From: Prevotella sp. CAG:1185
Lineage (GTDB): Bacteria > Bacteroidota > Bacteroidia > Bacteroidales > Bacteroidaceae
Reading direction: 5' to 3'
NCBI GenBank assembly: GCA_000436695.1
Contig: HF992658.1
Coordinates: 3,697-22,138 of the forward strand
Length of the DNA stretch: 18,442 bases
Shown here: positions 16,063-18,442 of the stretch, in pieces
How positions within the stretch are numbered: position 1 is the stretch's first letter
Layout of the letters: the number at the start of each line of letters is the position of its first letter
Position numbers and translations under genes: made by a program
Notes under the pieces: model-generated
Databases searched by the model: none
Told to the model about the DNA's origin: nothing
The model's input: only the letters and a program-made list of their open reading frames with translations

Positions 16063-16085
16063 GAATTTATTCTTAAATAAGATTA

Positions 16086-17534
16086 TTACTCAACAACGAT
16101 TGGTTTATACTTCGGAACCAAAGTCTTCATTATAATCCAAGCCAGCAGATAGGCAACGGCACAGATGCAGAAAACAATCATGTATGCGCCCGGTTTGCCT
16201 TCCATACCAAAGAACGAGAAGGCTGAACCCATGCCCTCAGCATAAGTGAACAGCTCGCCTGCACCGAGGTTGATAAGCAGTGAACCGATACCGCCTGCCA
16301 TTGCACCGATACCTGTGATAGTAGCGATGGTTGATTTTGGGAACATATCACCGATTGTAGAGAACAGGTTGGCCGACCAAGCCTGATGACCGGCACCGGC
16401 AAGACCGATGATAACTGCGGGGAACCATGCTGAAGTTGCACCTAAAGGCTGTGCGAACAGAGCGAACAGCGGGAAGAATGCAAAGATAAGCATTGCGCGC
16501 ATACGGCCTGCATAAGGACCCATGCCCTTCTTCTCAACAAAAAGTTTTGGCAGATAACCGCCGTAGATTGACAAAACAGTAACGATGAGATAGAGCACAA
16601 AGATGAGCGCCATACCCATTGACGATGATGACTCGTAGCCAAACTGATCAGAGAAATAAGCAGGAGCCCAGAACAGATAGAACCACCATACACCATCAGT
16701 GAAGAACTTGCCGACAACGAACGACCATGTCTGCTTGTACTTGAAGCACTGCAGGAACGGAATAGTCTTCTCTTCTTTTACTTCCGCCACCTTAGGCGAC
16801 TCGTTTTCATCCTGATTAATGTATATAAGCTCAGCCTTGTTTACATGCTTTGACTTATCTGGTTTCTCATAAAAATGTGCCCAGAAGAACATCCAGATGA
16901 AACCGATGGCACCGATAATGATAAATGCCAACTCCCAACCGAAGTGTTTAGCAAGGATAGGAATTGTGAGCGGAGCTGCCAAAGCGCCTACAGAAGCGCC
17001 TGAATTGAAGATTGATGTTGCAAACGCACGGTCTTTCTTCGGGAAGTATTCTGCAGTAACCTTAATGGCTGCGGGAAAGTTTCCTGCCTCACCGAGAGCA
17101 AGGATGGCACGGCAAACAAGGAAGAGCCATACGCTGAGCGTTGCAATGGCTATGGCCATTGTGCTTCCTGCCTGAACGGCACGGAGGGCAGCTACAGAGT
17201 CAAGACCTTCTATCTCCATCGTAACCCAGCCGCATCCTGCGTGCATACATGCACCGAGCGACCAAATAAATATTGCCCAAAGGTATCCTTTCTTTATGCC
17301 CATCCAGTCAACAAACTTGCCGGCAAACAGACAAGCAATGGCATAAAATACAGAGAAGAAACCGGTAATCATGCCATAATGGGCATCATTCCAGTGAAAC
17401 TCGGGTGCTATAAAGTCTTTCCACGTAAGCGACAGCACCTGACGGTCGAGATAGTTGACTGTCGTCGCGCAGAAAAGCAAAGCACAGATAACCCAACGAA
17501 AGTTGGTCATTTTAGTAGTTTGAATAGGATTCAT
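16086..17534 (-). CDS. MFS transporter, ExuT-like (hexuronate/anion:cation symporter type)
   Basis: This 482-residue inner-membrane protein belongs to the anion:cation symporter branch of the major facilitator superfamily, whose members carry hexuronates and similar sugar acids with protons. About 12 hydrophobic segments are visible. Branch signatures include TVNYLDRQVLS (25-35) in the first helix, LALGEAGNFPAAIKVTAEYF and FNSGASVGALAAP. A charged central loop around PDKSKHVNK and EVKEEK separates the halves. I place the start at ATG 17534 (MNPIQTTKMTNFRW). The 36 extra codons of the longer ORF would include the promoter box at 17579-17586 and look non-native. The substrate is not certain, and no uronate catabolic gene (uxaA, uxaB, uxaC, kdgK) is nearby. 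The gene is monocistronic by its terminator. Confidence 0.88.
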   Translation of the reverse strand: MNPIQTTKMTNFRWVICALLFCATTVNYLDRQVLSLTWKDFIAPEFHWNDAHYGMITGFFSVFYAIACLFAGKFVDWMGIKKGYLWAIFIWSLGACMHAGCGWVTMEIEGLDSVAALRAVQAGSTMAIAIATLSVWLFLVCRAILALGEAGNFPAAIKVTAEYFPKKDRAFATSIFNSGASVGALAAPLTIPILAKHFGWELAFIIIGAIGFIWMFFWAHFYEKPDKSKHVNKAELIYINQDENESPKVAEVKEEKTIPFLQCFKYKQTWSFVVGKFFTDGVWWFYLFWAPAYFSDQFGYESSSSMGMALIFVLYLIVTVLSIYGGYLPKLFVEKKGMGPYAGRMRAMLIFAFFPLFALFAQPLGATSAWFPAVIIGLAGAGHQAWSANLFSTIGDMFPKSTIATITGIGAMAGGIGSLLINLGAGELFTYAEGMGSAFSFFGMEGKPGAYMIVFCICAVAYLLAWIIMKTLVPKYKPIVVE

Positions 17535-17578
17535 TTTTATTTGATTAATAGTATTTCGTTTCAAGCAAATAGTTTGTG

Positions 17579-17586
17579 CAAAGATA
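17579..17586 (-). promoter_or_regulatory. Promoter -7 box for the MFS gene
   Basis: On the minus strand TATCTTTG matches TAnnTTTG and lies 45 nt upstream of the chosen ATG at 17534. The expected -33 position is not a clear TTTG. The site lies within the over-long ORF, which supports the shorter start. Confidence 0.6.
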
Positions 17587-17639
17587 GCATATTTTTTTTT
17601 AACGTGATTGCTACACTTGTTAAAAAGTATAAACAAAAA

Positions 17640-17668
17640 CAAGATTAGGCTTTAAAAGCCTAATCTTG
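17640..17668 (-). terminator. Terminator of the alanine racemase gene, overlapping its stop codon
   Basis: CAAGATTAGGCTTT (17640-17653) and AAAGCCTAATCTTG (17655-17668) are perfect 14-bp inverted arms around one base, in practice a hairpin with a small AT loop. On the minus strand TTTTTGTTTATAC follows. The upstream arm includes the TAG stop (17660-17662) and the last two codons of the gene. Confidence 0.88.
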
Positions 17669-18442
17669 ATAATATACTCTTTTAACTCGGTTGCTGATAC
17701 TTGTCAGAACCTCATAAGGTATTGTCCCAAGCACGTCTGACAGCACCGTTACAGGCAGATGTTCGCCAAAGATCTCTACGGTGTCGCCTTCCTTGCAGTC
17801 AATACCCGTAAGGTCTATCATGGCTACGTCCATACAGATGTTACCAACGTATGGTGCTTTCTGTCCGTTTACAAGGCAATAGCAGTGCCCGCATCCCAGG
17901 CGGCGGTTGAGTCCGTCGGCATAACCTATAGCTATGGCGCCGATGACACTGTCGCGGGTCAGCACGCCCTTGCGGCTGTAACCTACGGTTTCTTCCTTAG
18001 GCACACGATGTATCTGAAGTATGGTCGACTTCAGCGTGCTGACGGTATTCAATATTGAGTTGTCACGGCTGTCAATTCCATAAAGACCGAGTCCAAGTCG
18101 GCACATATCCATCTGTCGCTCCGGGAAGTGCTCTATGCCGGCAGAGTTGTCCATGTGGCGCAATATCTTGTGGCTGAAAGCCGACTGAAGTTTCTTGCTG
18201 CCTTCATCGAACAGCTTAAACTGCATGGCAGAGAAGTTGTCGAAGTCGTCGCTGTCTGAACCAACAAAGTGAGAGAACACCGAGCGCGGTATTATTGCAT
18301 TCTGATGCTTCAGGCGACTGATAAGTTCGTCCATGTCGCAACGCGGATCAAATCCAAGACGGTGCATACCTGTGTCGAGCTTTATGTGTACGGGATATCC
18401 CGTTATACCTTCTTTCTGTGCAGCCCTGACAAGAGCGTCGAG
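17660..18442 (-). CDS. alr: Alanine racemase (5' part outside the window)
   Basis: This PLP-dependent enzyme interconverts L- and D-alanine to supply D-Ala for peptidoglycan. The frame is open to the window edge, giving 260 visible residues and a missing N-terminus, including the PLP lysine. Visible signatures are HIKLDTGMHRLGF near the start, MCRLGLGLYGI, the catalytic-tyrosine segment VGYSRKG (Tyr145 of the visible part), IGYADGLNRRLG, and GNICMDVAMIDLT with the conserved Met-Asp pair. It ends at TAG, inside its terminator hairpin. An apparent ATG at 18367 lies inside the conserved DTGMHR motif and is not the start. In many Bacteroidota Alr is fused behind a MurF domain; whether this is so here cannot be seen. 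Confidence 0.95.
   Translation of the reverse strand, partial: LDALVRAAQKEGITGYPVHIKLDTGMHRLGFDPRCDMDELISRLKHQNAIIPRSVFSHFVGSDSDDFDNFSAMQFKLFDEGSKKLQSAFSHKILRHMDNSAGIEHFPERQMDMCRLGLGLYGIDSRDNSILNTVSTLKSTILQIHRVPKEETVGYSRKGVLTRDSVIGAIAIGYADGLNRRLGCGHCYCLVNGQKAPYVGNICMDVAMIDLTGIDCKEGDTVEIFGEHLPVTVLSDVLGTIPYEVLTSISNRVKRVYYQD

Overview
The window looks like ordinary chromosome of a Bacteroidota species, most likely a Prevotella-like organism of the Prevotellaceae. The evidence is as follows. Several genes have the Bacteroidota -7 promoter box TAnnTTTG. Most starts lack a Shine-Dalgarno sequence. The gene families are typical of the phylum: an Amidase_3 protein with a C-terminal SPOR-like domain followed by an MCE gene, a peptidase-regulatory-like/plug/barrel outer-membrane protein, and an ExuT-like transporter. 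Short palindromic repeats fill the intergenic space. The genus is an inference. All ten genes I accept lie on the minus strand.

Layout in + coordinates. Positions 1-872 hold no convincing gene. They carry a terminator-like hairpin, a cluster of TTTTGCA palindromes (101-196) and a pair of 87-nt inverted arms (233-319 and 497-583). dnaA follows (873-2285), with a 431-bp gap upstream of it. Next come two gene pairs transcribed right to left: nrdJ-folB (B12-dependent ribonucleotide reductase and dihydroneopterin aldolase, both supporting nucleotide and DNA synthesis), then an N-acetylmuramoyl-L-alanine amidase and an MCE/MlaD-type protein (cell envelope). Each pair has its own TAnnTTTG box. A large outer-membrane barrel protein (8431-10734) and a small surface-type lipoprotein (11174-11740) come next.

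Positions 11741-12857 are a strongly AT-rich stretch with no intact gene, at most fragments. It ends at three 22-bp repeat units, the last of which forms the terminator of a BtuB/CirA-like TonB-dependent receptor (12972-15041). A small porin-like barrel protein (15221-15883), an ExuT-like MFS transporter (16086-17534) and the C-terminal two thirds of an alanine racemase (17660 to the window edge) complete the window. Most of these right-hand genes are single units with strong hairpin terminators.

Four annotated starts are moved downstream from the longest ORF because a signal peptide, lipobox or promoter shows the true start. I see no CRISPR array, tRNA, rRNA, intact insertion sequence, phage gene or recognisable defence system. 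The least explained parts are the repeat structures at 101-583, 10827-10950 and 12819-12886, and the AT-rich gap. I do not find convincing evidence of a new multi-gene system.
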